Shown here piece after piece: positions 28,940 to 37,931 of a stretch of 64,000 nucleotides of DNA. The position numbers and the translations under genes are program-made. This DNA is from Trinickia caryophylli (lineage in GTDB: Bacteria; Pseudomonadota; Gammaproteobacteria; Burkholderiales; Burkholderiaceae), in NCBI RefSeq assembly GCF_034424545.1, contig NZ_CP139970.1, positions 1,860,001-1,924,000 on the forward strand, in the 5' to 3' direction. The notes below the pieces were generated by a model, which was not told the origin of the DNA, made no database searches, and was given only the letters and a program-made list of their open reading frames with translations. The first letter of the stretch is position 1; each line of letters opens with the position of its first letter.

Positions 28940-31143
28940 TGCACGGCCCCCGCCGCCGGGCCGCGCGCCGGCCGCACCTCGGCTCCCGCGCCAACCGTGC
29001 CGTCGTCGGGCGGATTCTTCACCCATCCCACCGTATGCAGTTGAACGTCTTCCTCGACCTCCTGATACGAAAGCACCGGCAGATCCGGCAGCACCGGCTG
29101 CAGAATCGACTTTGCGTAACGGCGCGCGCCGAGCGCGATCATGACGGCGAGCCGCGCGTTGCCGTGCGGCCCCGGCGCCGCGCTCGCGGCATTGACGATC
29201 GCGCGCACCTGCTCGCAGATGTCCTGCTTCACGCCGCTCGACAGCGCAAGGAAATTGCCTTGCTTCGTGCGCATGACCGCGCCTTCGATGCGCTCCTGCA
29301 GGTTCTGCTCGAAGAGCACGACGCGCAGTTGGCGCGTGGCGCCCGCATAGCGGTCGGTGATCATGCGCCGCAAATCGATGCGCACGAGTTCGACGAGCGC
29401 AACCACGTCGTCGGGTTCGTTCGGTGCCCACGTGATGAGGCTCTCGAAAATCACGCGTAAATTGCGGATCGGCACCTGCTCGGCCAGCAGGCGCCGCAGC
29501 ACTTCGGTGATCCGCTGCAGCGGCACGAGGCGCGTGAGCTCGCCGACGAGTTCCGGATGCTCGCGCCGCACGAGGTGCACGAGCGCCTGCGTCTCCTGGA
29601 TGCCGATGAGTTCGTCGGCGTGCTGGCGGACGATCTGCTCCACGTGTGCCGCGAGCACGGCCTCGCACGACAGGTGCCTGCTTTCGTGCGCGGCGCCCTC
29701 GGGCTTGATCCAGAGTGCCGTCGCGAACGGGCCGAACGGTTCGGCCGGCTGCCGCTCCGCCTGCTCGGGCAGCGGCGACGTGCCGTCCCACAACTGCCAG
29801 CCCGGCTTCAACGCACCTTGCGCCGCGAGCACGTCCTGCAGATAGATGCGATAGGTGCCCTCGGGAATCTTGTCGTCGTCGGTCAGCGTGATGCGCGGGA
29901 AGACCGTGCCGATATCGGCATCGACACGCGCCTTCGCCCCCGAAAGCGAGGCCTGCAACTGCGCGAGATTGATCGCGCCGCGCAAATCGGCCGAAAGCGT
30001 GACGGAGATGAGCGACGTGACACCGGCCGCATGCGTGACGCGTGCCGCTTGTCCCTCGCCCTCCGTGCCGCCCACATGGCCGGCAATATTGATGAGGTTG
30101 AAACTCGGCGCGGCCGTGCGCCGCTTCATCTGCATCAGGGCGATGCCGCCCAGTGCGAGCGCGATGAGCGCGAACGACCACTTCGGGAAGCCCGGCACGA
30201 TCAGAAAGCCGGTCAGCACGAGCGCGGCGATCAGCAGGGCGCGCGGATGCGCCATCAACTGCTCGCCCAACTGCTCGCCGAGCTGACGCTGGCGCGAGTC
30301 GCGCGTGGCCACGCGCGTCGTGACGATGCCGGCCGCGATCGAGACGAGCAGCGACGGAATCTGCGACGCCATGCCGTCGCCGACGGTCAGGATTGCGTAG
30401 CGCTGCAGCGCCTCGCCGATGCTCATTTGATGCATGAGCGTACCGACGGCGATGCCGGCTACGATGTTGATGAACGCGATGACGAGGCCCGCGATGGCGT
30501 CGCCCTTGACGAACTTCATCGCGCCGTCCATCGCGCCGTGCAGTTGGGATTCCTGCTCGAGCTTTTCGCGGCGCTCGCGCGCCTCGTCGGCGCTGATGAT
30601 GCCCGCGCGCAGATCGGCGTCGATGCTCATCTGCTTGCCCGGCATCGCATCGAGCGAGAACCGCGCGCCGACTTCGGCGACGCGCTCGGAGCCCTTGGCG
30701 ATGACGATGAACTGCACGACGGCGATCACGAGAAACACCACGCCGCCCACGACCACGTTGTTGCCGACGACGAGCCGGCCGAACGCGTCGATGACGTGGC
30801 CGGCGTTCGCGTGCAGCAGAATCAGCTTGCACGACGCGATATTGAGCGCGAGACGGAACAGCGTCGTGAAGAGCAGCAGCGCCGGGAACGAAGAAAAGCT
30901 GACGGCGGACGGCACATAGGTGGACACCGTCAGCAGCACGACGCTGATCGCGAGGTTCAGCGAGATCATCCCGTCCAGCGCCGCTTGCGGCAGGGGCAGG
31001 ATGAACAAGGAAATGACCGCGGCCACGAACGCCGCGAGCACGAGATCGGCTCGCGGCGAAGCGGACCATCGCGCGCCGGCTACGCTTGCGCCGGCGGAAA
31101 ACATCCGCTGCCAGTCGCGCGGAAGCGCCTTGAGATCAGCCAT
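28936..31143 (-). CDS. sctV: SctV (YscV/HrcV/FlhA family) major export-gate protein
   Basis: About 735 residues. The N-terminal half has the family's membrane helices with the FHIPEP-type region around FRLALNIASCKLIL and the charged loop DAMPGKQMSIDADLRAG; the C-terminal cytoplasmic domain forms the nonameric ring that docks chaperone-substrate complexes (EVLRRLLAEQVPIRNLR). The start MADLKALPRD at 31143 was preferred because the longer frame to 31233 begins with GTG and only translates a run of 12-bp DNA repeats. It is the first gene of the minus-strand T3SS operon, so the region upstream should carry the main promoter. Confidence 0.96.
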   Translation of the reverse strand: MADLKALPRDWQRMFSAGASVAGARWSASPRADLVLAAFVAAVISLFILPLPQAALDGMISLNLAISVVLLTVSTYVPSAVSFSSFPALLLFTTLFRLALNIASCKLILLHANAGHVIDAFGRLVVGNNVVVGGVVFLVIAVVQFIVIAKGSERVAEVGARFSLDAMPGKQMSIDADLRAGIISADEARERREKLEQESQLHGAMDGAMKFVKGDAIAGLVIAFINIVAGIAVGTLMHQMSIGEALQRYAILTVGDGMASQIPSLLVSIAAGIVTTRVATRDSRQRQLGEQLGEQLMAHPRALLIAALVLTGFLIVPGFPKWSFALIALALGGIALMQMKRRTAAPSFNLINIAGHVGGTEGEGQAARVTHAAGVTSLISVTLSADLRGAINLAQLQASLSGAKARVDADIGTVFPRITLTDDDKIPEGTYRIYLQDVLAAQGALKPGWQLWDGTSPLPEQAERQPAEPFGPFATALWIKPEGAAHESRHLSCEAVLAAHVEQIVRQHADELIGIQETQALVHLVRREHPELVGELTRLVPLQRITEVLRRLLAEQVPIRNLRVIFESLITWAPNEPDDVVALVELVRIDLRRMITDRYAGATRQLRVVLFEQNLQERIEGAVMRTKQGNFLALSSGVKQDICEQVRAIVNAASAAPGPHGNARLAVMIALGARRYAKSILQPVLPDLPVLSYQEVEEDVQLHTVGWVKNPPDDGTVGAGAEVRPARGPAAGAVQ

Positions 31144-31541
31144 TGTCGAGTACTGACTCCCTGTTGTTACGCCGACCGTCACTTCGATCGTTACTTCGAT
31201 CGCTACTTCGGTCGTTACCCCGATCGTTGTCACGCGCCGGCAGGTCCGACCGGTGCGGCGCTATGCGCACGACCCCGATCTTTGCCGTGTTTTCCGGCTT
31301 CTGAACAACATACGAACGCGCGCGCCTTCACGCGACGGCTCGCCCGAAGACGGCACAGCTGCTGTCCAGCCGGGCCCCTTCGGGTATCCGAACGCGATCG
31401 AGTGTAACGGGCCGATTCAACGGATAACGGTAGTCGTCTCGTAGCTGACGAGGCGCTTTGCGGGCCCTTTCACGGGCCGTACTACGAAAGTTGCACGGGG
31501 CCGATCAAGTGCAACGTATTGCTACGAAGTGCTACAAATTG
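31144..31541. other. Upstream region of the T3SS operon
   Basis: No gene was recognised in these 398 bases between the minus-strand luxR-type gene and sctV. The region should contain the promoter of the sctV-to-sctU operon. Its main feature is the set of 12-bp direct repeats listed separately. Neither a hrpII box nor a convincing sigma-54 element was found by eye. Confidence 0.5.
31167..31226. repeat. Five 12-bp direct repeats upstream of sctV
   Basis: Five adjacent, in-register 12-base units with consensus TTACTTCGATCG: positions 31167-31178, 31179-31190, 31191-31202, 31203-31214 and 31215-31226. Units differ from each other by one to four bases, and most end in the palindrome CGATCG or a close variant. 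They begin 24 bases from the sctV start codon. Spacing near one helical turn suggests a multi-site protein-binding array, though a simple slippage repeat is possible. Confidence 0.7.
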
Positions 31542-32429
31542 CTACTGATTCGCGAGCGCGACGGGCTCCCACGCACGCAGCCGCCGCCCCGCGAGATAGG
31601 CCAGTTGAGCACGGTTTTGGGCGTTGAACACTCGTTCGAGCCAGTGGATGTGATAGCCGACCTTGTGCAGCGAGATCTGCAGGGCGTCGGCGATACCCTG
31701 ATCGGAGAAGCCCTGCACGAGCCGTTCGAGCACCGCTTCCTGCTCGTGCGCGAGTACGACCGTGCGAATGCGGCGCACGCGTGCTTCGAGAAACGGCTGT
31801 ACGAAACGGTGCACGGCGAGGCTGATGGCCAGCGCCGTGCCGAAAACACGATCGTTGATCCAGTCGTGGTCGTGCGTCTCGGAGGCCAGCCCGACGCTCA
31901 CGCGCAAGCCCAACTGCGGGGCCGACAACGCAAAGATCACGCCGCTTCGCATGTTGTGCGTGCGCAGCGATGCCGCGAGCGCCTGCATGCGCCGGTCATT
32001 GCAGGCGCGGGCCCGTTCCTCGATGAGCCCGAGGCCCCACGCTACTGGAAAACCCGTCTGTTGCATTTCCGCGAATCGAGGGTCGACCTCGTACCACATG
32101 TTCGAGAAATACGGTTGAATGAACGACACCGGCGCGAGGTCGCGCAGGATATGGGCGTAAAGCATGCGCTGACCGACCATTTCAAACGCGCCATAAGTCA
32201 ACGTGCTGAAGCCGGCAGCACGCATGCGTTGATGGCACTCATTGAAGTTCGATAAAAACGCGTCGAATTTTCCGGATACGTCTTCCGCCTCGGTAAAAAA
32301 TGGATTCAACGCGGCGTGCGCGGGCGCTTGCGCGTCCATAGCGGCAACGTCGGGCTGTTCGCGCTGTTGCGCGAGCACATCGGCCCTGGAAAACAATTCG
32401 ACGATCGGTGCGCCTTCAAACGGAGTCAT
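31542..32429 (-). CDS. LuxR-family regulator with acyl-homoserine-lactone-type binding domain
   Basis: 295 residues: an N-terminal ligand domain (about 55-210) and a C-terminal LuxR helix-turn-helix (VLERLVQGFSDQGIADALQI). Aligned by spacing to TraR pocket residues, Y107, D116, P117 and W131 are conserved, while the position of TraR W57 is F103. An amino-terminal extension of some 50 residues is unusual. It is read away from a second luxR-type gene 269 bases off and towards the T3SS operon, so T3SS control by cell density or a plant/host signal is a reasonable guess. No luxI-type synthase lies in the window, so it would be a LuxR solo. Confidence 0.85.
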   Translation of the reverse strand: MTPFEGAPIVELFSRADVLAQQREQPDVAAMDAQAPAHAALNPFFTEAEDVSGKFDAFLSNFNECHQRMRAAGFSTLTYGAFEMVGQRMLYAHILRDLAPVSFIQPYFSNMWYEVDPRFAEMQQTGFPVAWGLGLIEERARACNDRRMQALAASLRTHNMRSGVIFALSAPQLGLRVSVGLASETHDHDWINDRVFGTALAISLAVHRFVQPFLEARVRRIRTVVLAHEQEAVLERLVQGFSDQGIADALQISLHKVGYHIHWLERVFNAQNRAQLAYLAGRRLRAWEPVALANQ

Positions 32430-32534
32430 GGTGCTTCCTGGCTGTCATTCGATAGGACTGCGAAGAAACCCCCGTCTCGATCTGGTCTTTCTTGATTGTT
32501 TTATTGGCTGATCGACTGCAGTATTGCGGTTTTT

Positions 32535-32548
32535 GATATTACGATATC
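32535..32548. promoter_or_regulatory. Dyad in the divergent luxR-luxR promoter region
   Basis: GATAT and ATATC form a perfect 5-bp inverted repeat around TACG. It lies in the AT-rich 269-base region from which the two luxR-type genes diverge, and could be an operator for one of them. It does not look like a standard lux box. Confidence 0.3.
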
Positions 32549-32698
32549 TTACTGTCATGCGGTTGTCGAAGCCTGCGTCGACGATGTACAAAGATTCGAA
32601 GAAGCGCGGTTTCTCCCCGAACCGGCTTGCGAACGAGACAAGAAGTATTGGTTTGCCGATCCCGCCGCGGATCCGGCACGCTGCACCGAGGGCTCCCC

Positions 32699-33619
32699 AT
32701 GTCTGAGATTGCGTCGTACGAACCCACCTGCCCCGCGCGCGCTTCGGTGCCGTGGCCAGCGATGACGGGCCTCGCCGCCGAAGCGCCGGCGCCCGAGCCG
32801 GGCGATGCCGGCACGATTCCGGTCGTCTGGTACAACGATTCGAAACCCTCGGTGCTCGAGCAGGCGGGCGCGCCGCGTCTGGGCGTGGCGGAGACGCTCG
32901 CGCGCGCGCAGAGCGAGGCCGAGCGTTCGCGCATCGTAGCGAGCCTGCTCAGCCTCACCGGCTTTACGACGTTTGCTTACTTCGCCCTCGAATTCGCGCA
33001 CGATCGCGTGCAACGGCTCTTTTTGCATGAAGCGTTTACGCCGGCCACCTGGCGCGGCGAATACGTCGAGCGCCGCCACTTCGGCGTGGACCCTCGTACG
33101 TTCGGCGCGCGCAGCTGCAACATGCCCATGGTCTGGGATCTGCGAACGCTGCGCGACGAGCCGAGGCTTGCCGACATCGCGGCTACCGATGCCGATGCGC
33201 TCGATGACTTCCTCCATACGATGCGCAACGACGGCATGTGCAACGGCATCATGTATTCGATGGCCGTGCCGGGCACGCGGCTGCATGCGTTCATGAGTTT
33301 TACGTCGTCGCGCAGCAACCGTGAATGGATGGCATCGACGACGATCGAGCAGGCGCTTTCGATCGGCCTTTCGGTGCACAAGTTCGCTTCGCCGAAACTG
33401 ATGGCGGTGGCGCGCGAGCACGCGGTGCACAGCCTCACGCCATTCGAGTACAAGCTGCTCGCCGGGATTGCCGAAGGTGCATCGGACAAGGAGATCGGGC
33501 GCAGGCTCGATACCACCGCGCACAACGTCGACTATCACCTGCGCAAGCTGCGCAAACGCTTCGGCGTGTCGAATCGGATCGAACTCACCTATCTCACGTC
33601 GAAGATGGAGCTGATCTGA
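32699..33619 (+). CDS. LuxR-family regulator with complete AHL-pocket signature
   Basis: 306 residues with an N-terminal autoinducer-binding domain and a C-terminal LuxR helix-turn-helix (LTPFEYKLLAGIAEGASDKE). The spacing of W118, Y122, D131, P132 and W146 reproduces the TraR set W57, Y61, D70, P71 and W85 exactly, so binding of an acyl-homoserine lactone is likely. The ATG at 32699 was chosen over upstream frames because it opens a conserved-looking N terminus; the Shine-Dalgarno sequence (GAGGG) is moderate. It diverges from the luxR-type gene at 31542-32429 and ends in a strong hairpin shared with the opposite candidate effector gene. Confidence 0.88.
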   Translation: MSEIASYEPTCPARASVPWPAMTGLAAEAPAPEPGDAGTIPVVWYNDSKPSVLEQAGAPRLGVAETLARAQSEAERSRIVASLLSLTGFTTFAYFALEFAHDRVQRLFLHEAFTPATWRGEYVERRHFGVDPRTFGARSCNMPMVWDLRTLRDEPRLADIAATDADALDDFLHTMRNDGMCNGIMYSMAVPGTRLHAFMSFTSSRSNREWMASTTIEQALSIGLSVHKFASPKLMAVAREHAVHSLTPFEYKLLAGIAEGASDKEIGRRLDTTAHNVDYHLRKLRKRFGVSNRIELTYLTSKMELI

Positions 33620-33643
33620 GCGAGCGTGAGCGCACGCTCGCTC
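33618..33643. terminator. Strong hairpin between luxR and candidate effector
   Basis: An 11-bp perfect stem, GAGCGAGCGTG with CACGCTCGCTC, and a 4-base loop (AGCG) starts within the luxR stop codon. It lies 18 bases from the stop of the convergent minus-strand gene. No long T-run follows in either direction, but stem strength and position fit a bidirectional terminator. Confidence 0.6.
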
Positions 33644-33660
33644 TGTTCGTCGGGACGATC

Positions 33661-34512
33661 TTAACGGCCCACGCGCCGCATCGACGACACTAACTCGTCG
33701 CTGCGTGCCCACTCGTGTTCCTCGTTCTCCGAGGCGGGGAACTCGATCGCATGGCGCAACGCGCTGTGCTCCGACACGAGCGTTCGCACCTCGTCGACGA
33801 ACCGGTCGCGCTCCGGGCCCGGCACGCTCATGCGGACGTCCCGATCCGACCAGAGTCGGCTAAGCCGCTCCGTCATCGCTTCATAACGGCTGCCCATATC
33901 CTCGTTGCCCAACTGCGTGACCGGGTCGCGCGCAATCGAAGCATGGTCGCCCAAATGCGATGCTACCGACGCGAAGTCCCTCAGCGCGGATGCCGCATCC
34001 TCGTCGCTATAAGTGAACCCCACTTCCGACGGTGAGTAGCGGCGTGCGCCCGTTCGGTCGGCGTTCAGAATCGACGCCGGGTTGCTCGGCAAGCCCAGCT
34101 CCGCACGATGCGTTCCCAAGCCGAGGCTGTTGACCGACGCATGCGTGTGCGAAGACGCATGCGTGTGCGACGACGCGGTCGATCGCGTCGAACGAGCTGT
34201 GCGCCCCGTCGCCTCGGTGCGGCCGCTGCGTCCCGATCGGGCCTCGCTGGATGCACTCCGTACCGACGACGACTCGCCCTGCTCGCTGATCGCGGCAAGC
34301 CTCGAAGCCGCGACCCGGCGGCGGTTCGTCTCGGCACTCCGGTCGCTTCCTGCCGTGCTCGATCCCGTCGTAAGCCGTCGCAGGCTTTCGGTGATGCCAC
34401 TCATTCTCGAACGCCGGCCCGACGTCGACGACGTCGTGCTCGATGTGGTGGACGGCGCGCTCGCAGGCGTGCTGGTCCAGTCGCTGCCGCTGTTTCTGTT
34501 GATTCTGCTCAT
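33661..34512 (-). CDS. Ser/Thr-rich candidate type III effector
   Basis: 283 residues, no signal peptide, no membrane segment, no cysteine. The first 50 residues are extremely rich in Ser, Thr and Gly and lack acidic residues after position 11, which is typical of type III secretion signals. A short tandem repeat (HTHASS, encoded by two 18-bp units at 34136-34171) lies around residue 118. From residue 150 on the protein becomes acidic and helical (SDEDAASALRDFASVASHLG) and ends in MRRVGR. I recognise no enzyme motif. Its place beside the T3SS operon and regulators supports a secreted substrate, but this is inference. Confidence 0.55.
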   Translation of the reverse strand: MSRINRNSGSDWTSTPASAPSTTSSTTSSTSGRRSRMSGITESLRRLTTGSSTAGSDRSAETNRRRVAASRLAAISEQGESSSVRSASSEARSGRSGRTEATGRTARSTRSTASSHTHASSHTHASVNSLGLGTHRAELGLPSNPASILNADRTGARRYSPSEVGFTYSDEDAASALRDFASVASHLGDHASIARDPVTQLGNEDMGSRYEAMTERLSRLWSDRDVRMSVPGPERDRFVDEVRTLVSEHSALRHAIEFPASENEEHEWARSDELVSSMRRVGR

Positions 34513-35267
34513 TTATCCAATCTCTCTCGGTATCTGTCGTGTCTGTGGTGTCCGCGCTCGATCAACGAGTGTCGCGGTTGCAAAGGTCGCGTCAACCAGG
34601 CGGCGACCGGTTGTGCCCGAGCGACGAATAAAAGGCGGAGGGGAGGGATATGCGCGCAAACCCGCTGGTGTGCGGTGTCTGCGCGAATGCGCTGCGCGAT
34701 GCGGCATGACGCGCCGCGTGCGCGCGATTGCCGCGGCCAGCGGCCGGTACCGGCGAACGCGGCCGCGCGAAGACGGATGCGCGGCTCGACGCTACGAGCC
34801 GCGGCATGCGGCGGGACGAACGCTTGCCTGCCGCATCGGCTGTGCTCTGTTGCACCATGGATCGGTTTCTCGATAGTGATAAAGAGCGCATTGGATACCT
34901 GCACCCGATGCGCATCCCGCAGCAAACGCTCGGTTGGGCATTTCCCGACTGCGCGTTTTACCGCCCGCTTCTTTCCCGCCCTTCGGTTTTGCGCCGATTC
35001 GAGCGCAACCCAACGACCGGAAAGGGGTCCAGGATGCAACGTCCCATTCGCGGCGGCGGCCGTCCGGGCGAAAATACGGCGACTCGGGCGAAAATGCGGT
35101 GTCAGGCGATGCCATGCCCGCTACGGGGTCCGGTAGCGGCCCCGTGCGCCGGTCGATGCGCGCACGCCCGGGCGTCGCACCATTCGCGATAGCGAGCGGC
35201 GTTGCAAGCTAGACCCCAGGTGGCACAGTTCAGTTTCTTATCCCCGGACACGAAGGAGAAGACGGTC
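34513..35267. other. 755-base region without recognised gene
   Basis: Several short open frames cross this stretch, but all have the composition of random high-GC sequence, none has a good ribosome binding site, and none encodes a recognisable motif. The stretch at 34860-35000 is somewhat richer in A and T. It may hold remnants of a decayed gene and the promoters of the flanking effector and methyltransferase genes. Confidence 0.5.
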
Positions 35268-36113
35268 ATGAATGACGCGCGGCAAACGGCGAACGAGCAG
35301 TTCGCGCTTTGGAACGGATATGCCGGCCGTGCCTGGGTCGACACCCAGGCGACGCTCGATCGATTGTTCGAACCCATTCAGACGATGCTCGTCGAGGCTG
35401 TACGCAACGCATCGGCGCATAGCGTGCTCGACGTCGGCTGCGGCACGGGCGCCACGACGCTCGCCATTGCGCGCATGCTCGGTACGCACGGGCGCTCCCT
35501 GGGCGTCGATCTTTCCGAGCCGATGATCGCGGCGGCGCGCACGCGCGCCGAGCAGGAAAACCTGCCTGTCGCGTTCGTGTGCGCCGATGCGCAAACGCAT
35601 GCCTTCGAGCCGGCCAGCGCCGACATGATCGTCTCGCGCTTTGGCGTGATGTTTTTTGCTGATCCCGTTGCCGCCTTCACGAACCTGCGCAGCGCGGCCC
35701 GTGACGGTGCGGCGCTTCACGCCATCGTCTGGCGCAGCGCGGCCGAGAATCCGTTCATGACGACAGCCGAGCGCGCAGCGGCGCCGCTGCTGCCGAACTT
35801 GCCGCCACGCCGCGCCGAGGGCCCCGGCCAGTTCGCGTTCGCGGACCGTGCGCGAGTGAGTTCGATACTCGAGAAGAGCCGGTGGACACACGTCGAGATG
35901 CGCCCCATCGATGTCCCATGCACGGTGCCCGCGGACGCTATCGCAGGCTACGCGAGCCGGCTCGGCCCGGTCGGTGCGGCGCTGCAGGAAGTCGACGAAC
36001 CCACGCGCGAGCGCGTGCTGAAAACGGTTAGCGCCGCATTCGGCGAATATCTGCATGGCGGCGAGTTGCGGTTCGACGCGGCTTGCTGGGCCGTTACAGC
36101 GCGCGCGGGATGA
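35268..36113 (+). CDS. Class I SAM-dependent methyltransferase
   Basis: 281 residues. Motif I reads VLDVGCGTGATTLAIA, followed by an acidic residue at the end of strand 2 (GVDLSEPM) and CADAQTH, DMIVSRFGVMFF and motif-like positions in order, which define a Rossmann-fold methyltransferase of the UbiE/methyltransferase-11 group. GAAGGAG six to twelve bases before the ATG supports the start. The substrate cannot be read from the sequence; the N terminus (QFALWNGYAGRAWVDTQ) is common in small uncharacterised Burkholderia members. It converges with the DUF2182 gene, so it is probably transcribed alone. Confidence 0.88.
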   Translation: MNDARQTANEQFALWNGYAGRAWVDTQATLDRLFEPIQTMLVEAVRNASAHSVLDVGCGTGATTLAIARMLGTHGRSLGVDLSEPMIAAARTRAEQENLPVAFVCADAQTHAFEPASADMIVSRFGVMFFADPVAAFTNLRSAARDGAALHAIVWRSAAENPFMTTAERAAAPLLPNLPPRRAEGPGQFAFADRARVSSILEKSRWTHVEMRPIDVPCTVPADAIAGYASRLGPVGAALQEVDEPTRERVLKTVSAAFGEYLHGGELRFDAACWAVTARAG

Positions 36114-36200
36114 TGTGCGGCATTTCGAGGCCGCCGGTTCGGTAAGGCCACTGCGCAGGCGCTCGGTCGATGTGCGCAGCGGCACCACGACGTGGCGAAG

Positions 36201-37052
36201 TCACGACGCCAGCGCCACCGTCAGCATGACGGCGCCGAATGCGAGCAAGGCGGCACCGATGGCGCGCGGCGCTTCCTTTCCGGCCGGCGCAAGGCGTTCG
36301 ATCGTCGTCGCGCCGGTCACGAACGCCATCGCGCGCAGATCCATTGCGCCGGTGACGAGCAGCACCGCCGTCAGCCCCGCGCCGCAAAACATGCAATGAA
36401 ACGCGAGACGCATGCCCTCGCAGCCGCCCGTCCACGCGCGCCGCGCCATTCGCCCGTTGCGCGTTCGCGGACCCGCACGCCGCCGCATGCCGCGCAGGCA
36501 TGCCAGATGGTGCGTTTTCCACGCCGTGAATTGCATCGCGCCGGCCCACAGTACGGTTGTGCCCGCAACGATGGGGCACGCGCGAGCGAGCGCCGGCACC
36601 GCCATTGCCATCTGGAAGAACGCCGCGCCTGCGGCGAAAACGAGTGCGCCTGCCGCCGCCCACACGAGGAAGTACCCGGCCAATAGGCATGCAACCGATG
36701 TTTCGGGCCGGGCCGCATCGGTGCGATTCGCCGCTCCGAGATAGCACCACAGCATGGGCGCGAGCGAAGGCAGCATCATGACCGCCATCATGACGGTCCA
36801 CATACCGACGAACGAGGCGGCCAACTGGTGCCAGGACTCGCCGCAAAGCGGCACCCAGGCCGCCGAGATCGACCACCCGCCCGGCATCGGTACAGCCCCC
36901 ATCGCAGCCATGCGTCCGGCCTCGCGAATCGTCACCGCAAGGCCAGCTGCGAATAACGCTGCGCAAATGGCCGCGACGACGTACGGCTCGCGCTGACGCG
37001 AAGCTTCGCGTGGCGGCCGGTGGCCGGCGCGAACGATCTGGGTGCCGGACAT
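36201..37052 (-). CDS. DUF2182 integral membrane protein
   Basis: 283 residues with six to seven predicted membrane helices. The segments MWTVMMAVMMLPSLAPM and the CMFCGAGL motif near the C terminus mark the DUF2182 family, described as predicted metal-binding integral membrane proteins. The start MSGTQIV at 37052 leaves 7 bases to the upstream DUF899 gene, suggesting an operon. The function is unknown; co-occurrence with a thioredoxin-like protein hints at copper or redox handling, which is speculation. Confidence 0.82.
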   Translation of the reverse strand: MSGTQIVRAGHRPPREASRQREPYVVAAICAALFAAGLAVTIREAGRMAAMGAVPMPGGWSISAAWVPLCGESWHQLAASFVGMWTVMMAVMMLPSLAPMLWCYLGAANRTDAARPETSVACLLAGYFLVWAAAGALVFAAGAAFFQMAMAVPALARACPIVAGTTVLWAGAMQFTAWKTHHLACLRGMRRRAGPRTRNGRMARRAWTGGCEGMRLAFHCMFCGAGLTAVLLVTGAMDLRAMAFVTGATTIERLAPAGKEAPRAIGAALLAFGAVMLTVALAS

Positions 37053-37059
37053 CGTTCGC

Positions 37060-37833
37060 CTAGCGCGCATGCGCGGTTTCGTATTCGTCGTGCCGACGCC
37101 ACCAGACCCCGGTCTCGTTGCGGCCCTTAGGCGCGCGATCGAGCCACTGATACATCCCCCACAAGCCGTCGAGGCCGCGCGCATAGGTCGAATACGCGTG
37201 ATAAACGACGCCGTCCTCGAGCACGAACGTGCTCATGCCCGGCCTGTCGCGCGTATAGGTGAGAGGGTCGGTGCCGCAGGTATTGGCGAACTCGACCACG
37301 GGCGGCGGCGCCTGTGTCGCGTCCATCGCATGGCCGCCGCGCCGGAAGTTGTATTCGATGCCGCCGCCGCGCTGCTGTTCTTCGGTGAACGACACGTTGA
37401 AGTCGAAATTGAAGTCGCTTTCGACCGACGATGCCCACGGAAACGACCAGCCCATTCTGCGCTTGTAGGCCTGCAGTTTCGCGAGCGGCGCGCGCGAGAC
37501 GGCCATGAGCGTCACGTCGTGATGTGCGAGATGCTCGACGAAGCCGTCGAAACCGTCGGCCAGCGCCGAGCACGATGGGCAGCCGGCCTTGTAATCGGGG
37601 CCGAACATGAAGTGATAGACGAGCAGTTGCGAGCGTCCGCCGAACAGATCCTGCAGCGTGGCGGGGCCGCCTTCCGTTTCGAACCGATAGGCCTTCTCCA
37701 CGCGCACCCAGGGCAGCGCCTCGCGCTGCCGCGCGAGTGCGTCGCTGCGGCGGGTCAATTCCTTTTCCGCTTCGAGCAGTTCGAGCCGCGCAGCCAGCCA
37801 TTCGGCGCGCGAGGCAACCGTGTGTTCAGTCAT
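37060..37833 (-). CDS. DUF899 thioredoxin-like protein
   Basis: 257 residues of the DUF899 family, which has a thioredoxin-like fold. Recognisable parts are the helical N terminus (LARQREALPWVRVEKAY), YHFMFGPDYKAGCPSCSALAD with a CxxC pair, and the C-terminal segment DRPGMSTFVLEDGVVYHAYS. The CPSC pair is compatible with redox activity. The ATG at 37833 (MTEHTVA) follows a GGAGAGAACG Shine-Dalgarno-like sequence; a longer frame exists to 37866. It is divergent from the winged-helix gene at 37932, which may control it. Confidence 0.85.
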   Translation of the reverse strand: MTEHTVASRAEWLAARLELLEAEKELTRRSDALARQREALPWVRVEKAYRFETEGGPATLQDLFGGRSQLLVYHFMFGPDYKAGCPSCSALADGFDGFVEHLAHHDVTLMAVSRAPLAKLQAYKRRMGWSFPWASSVESDFNFDFNVSFTEEQQRGGGIEYNFRRGGHAMDATQAPPPVVEFANTCGTDPLTYTRDRPGMSTFVLEDGVVYHAYSTYARGLDGLWGMYQWLDRAPKGRNETGVWWRRHDEYETAHAR

Positions 37834-37931
37834 CGTTCTCTCCTCGGGTAGACACATATCGATCAAAACCTCTGTGCTAGATTAGGACTGCCGAACGATG
37901 CAGGGGGAGTGACAAGTGTGGCGGGATTGCA

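Noticed and set aside
26895..29144. Plus-strand frame of 749 codons opposite sctC, sctS and sctV
   Set aside because: Runs across three well-supported genes on the other strand and has no recognisable motif.
31144..31233. N-terminal extension of SctV through the 12-bp repeats
   Set aside because: It would begin with GTG without a ribosome binding site, and would add only Val/Glu/Thr repeats not known in SctV proteins.
29557..31407. Plus-strand frame of 616 codons opposite sctV
   Set aside because: Antisense shadow with His/Arg/Asp-rich low-complexity sequence.
34728..35192. Possible small gene in the 755-base gap
   Set aside because: No ribosome binding site, no recognisable motif, and amino-acid composition of random GC-rich DNA.
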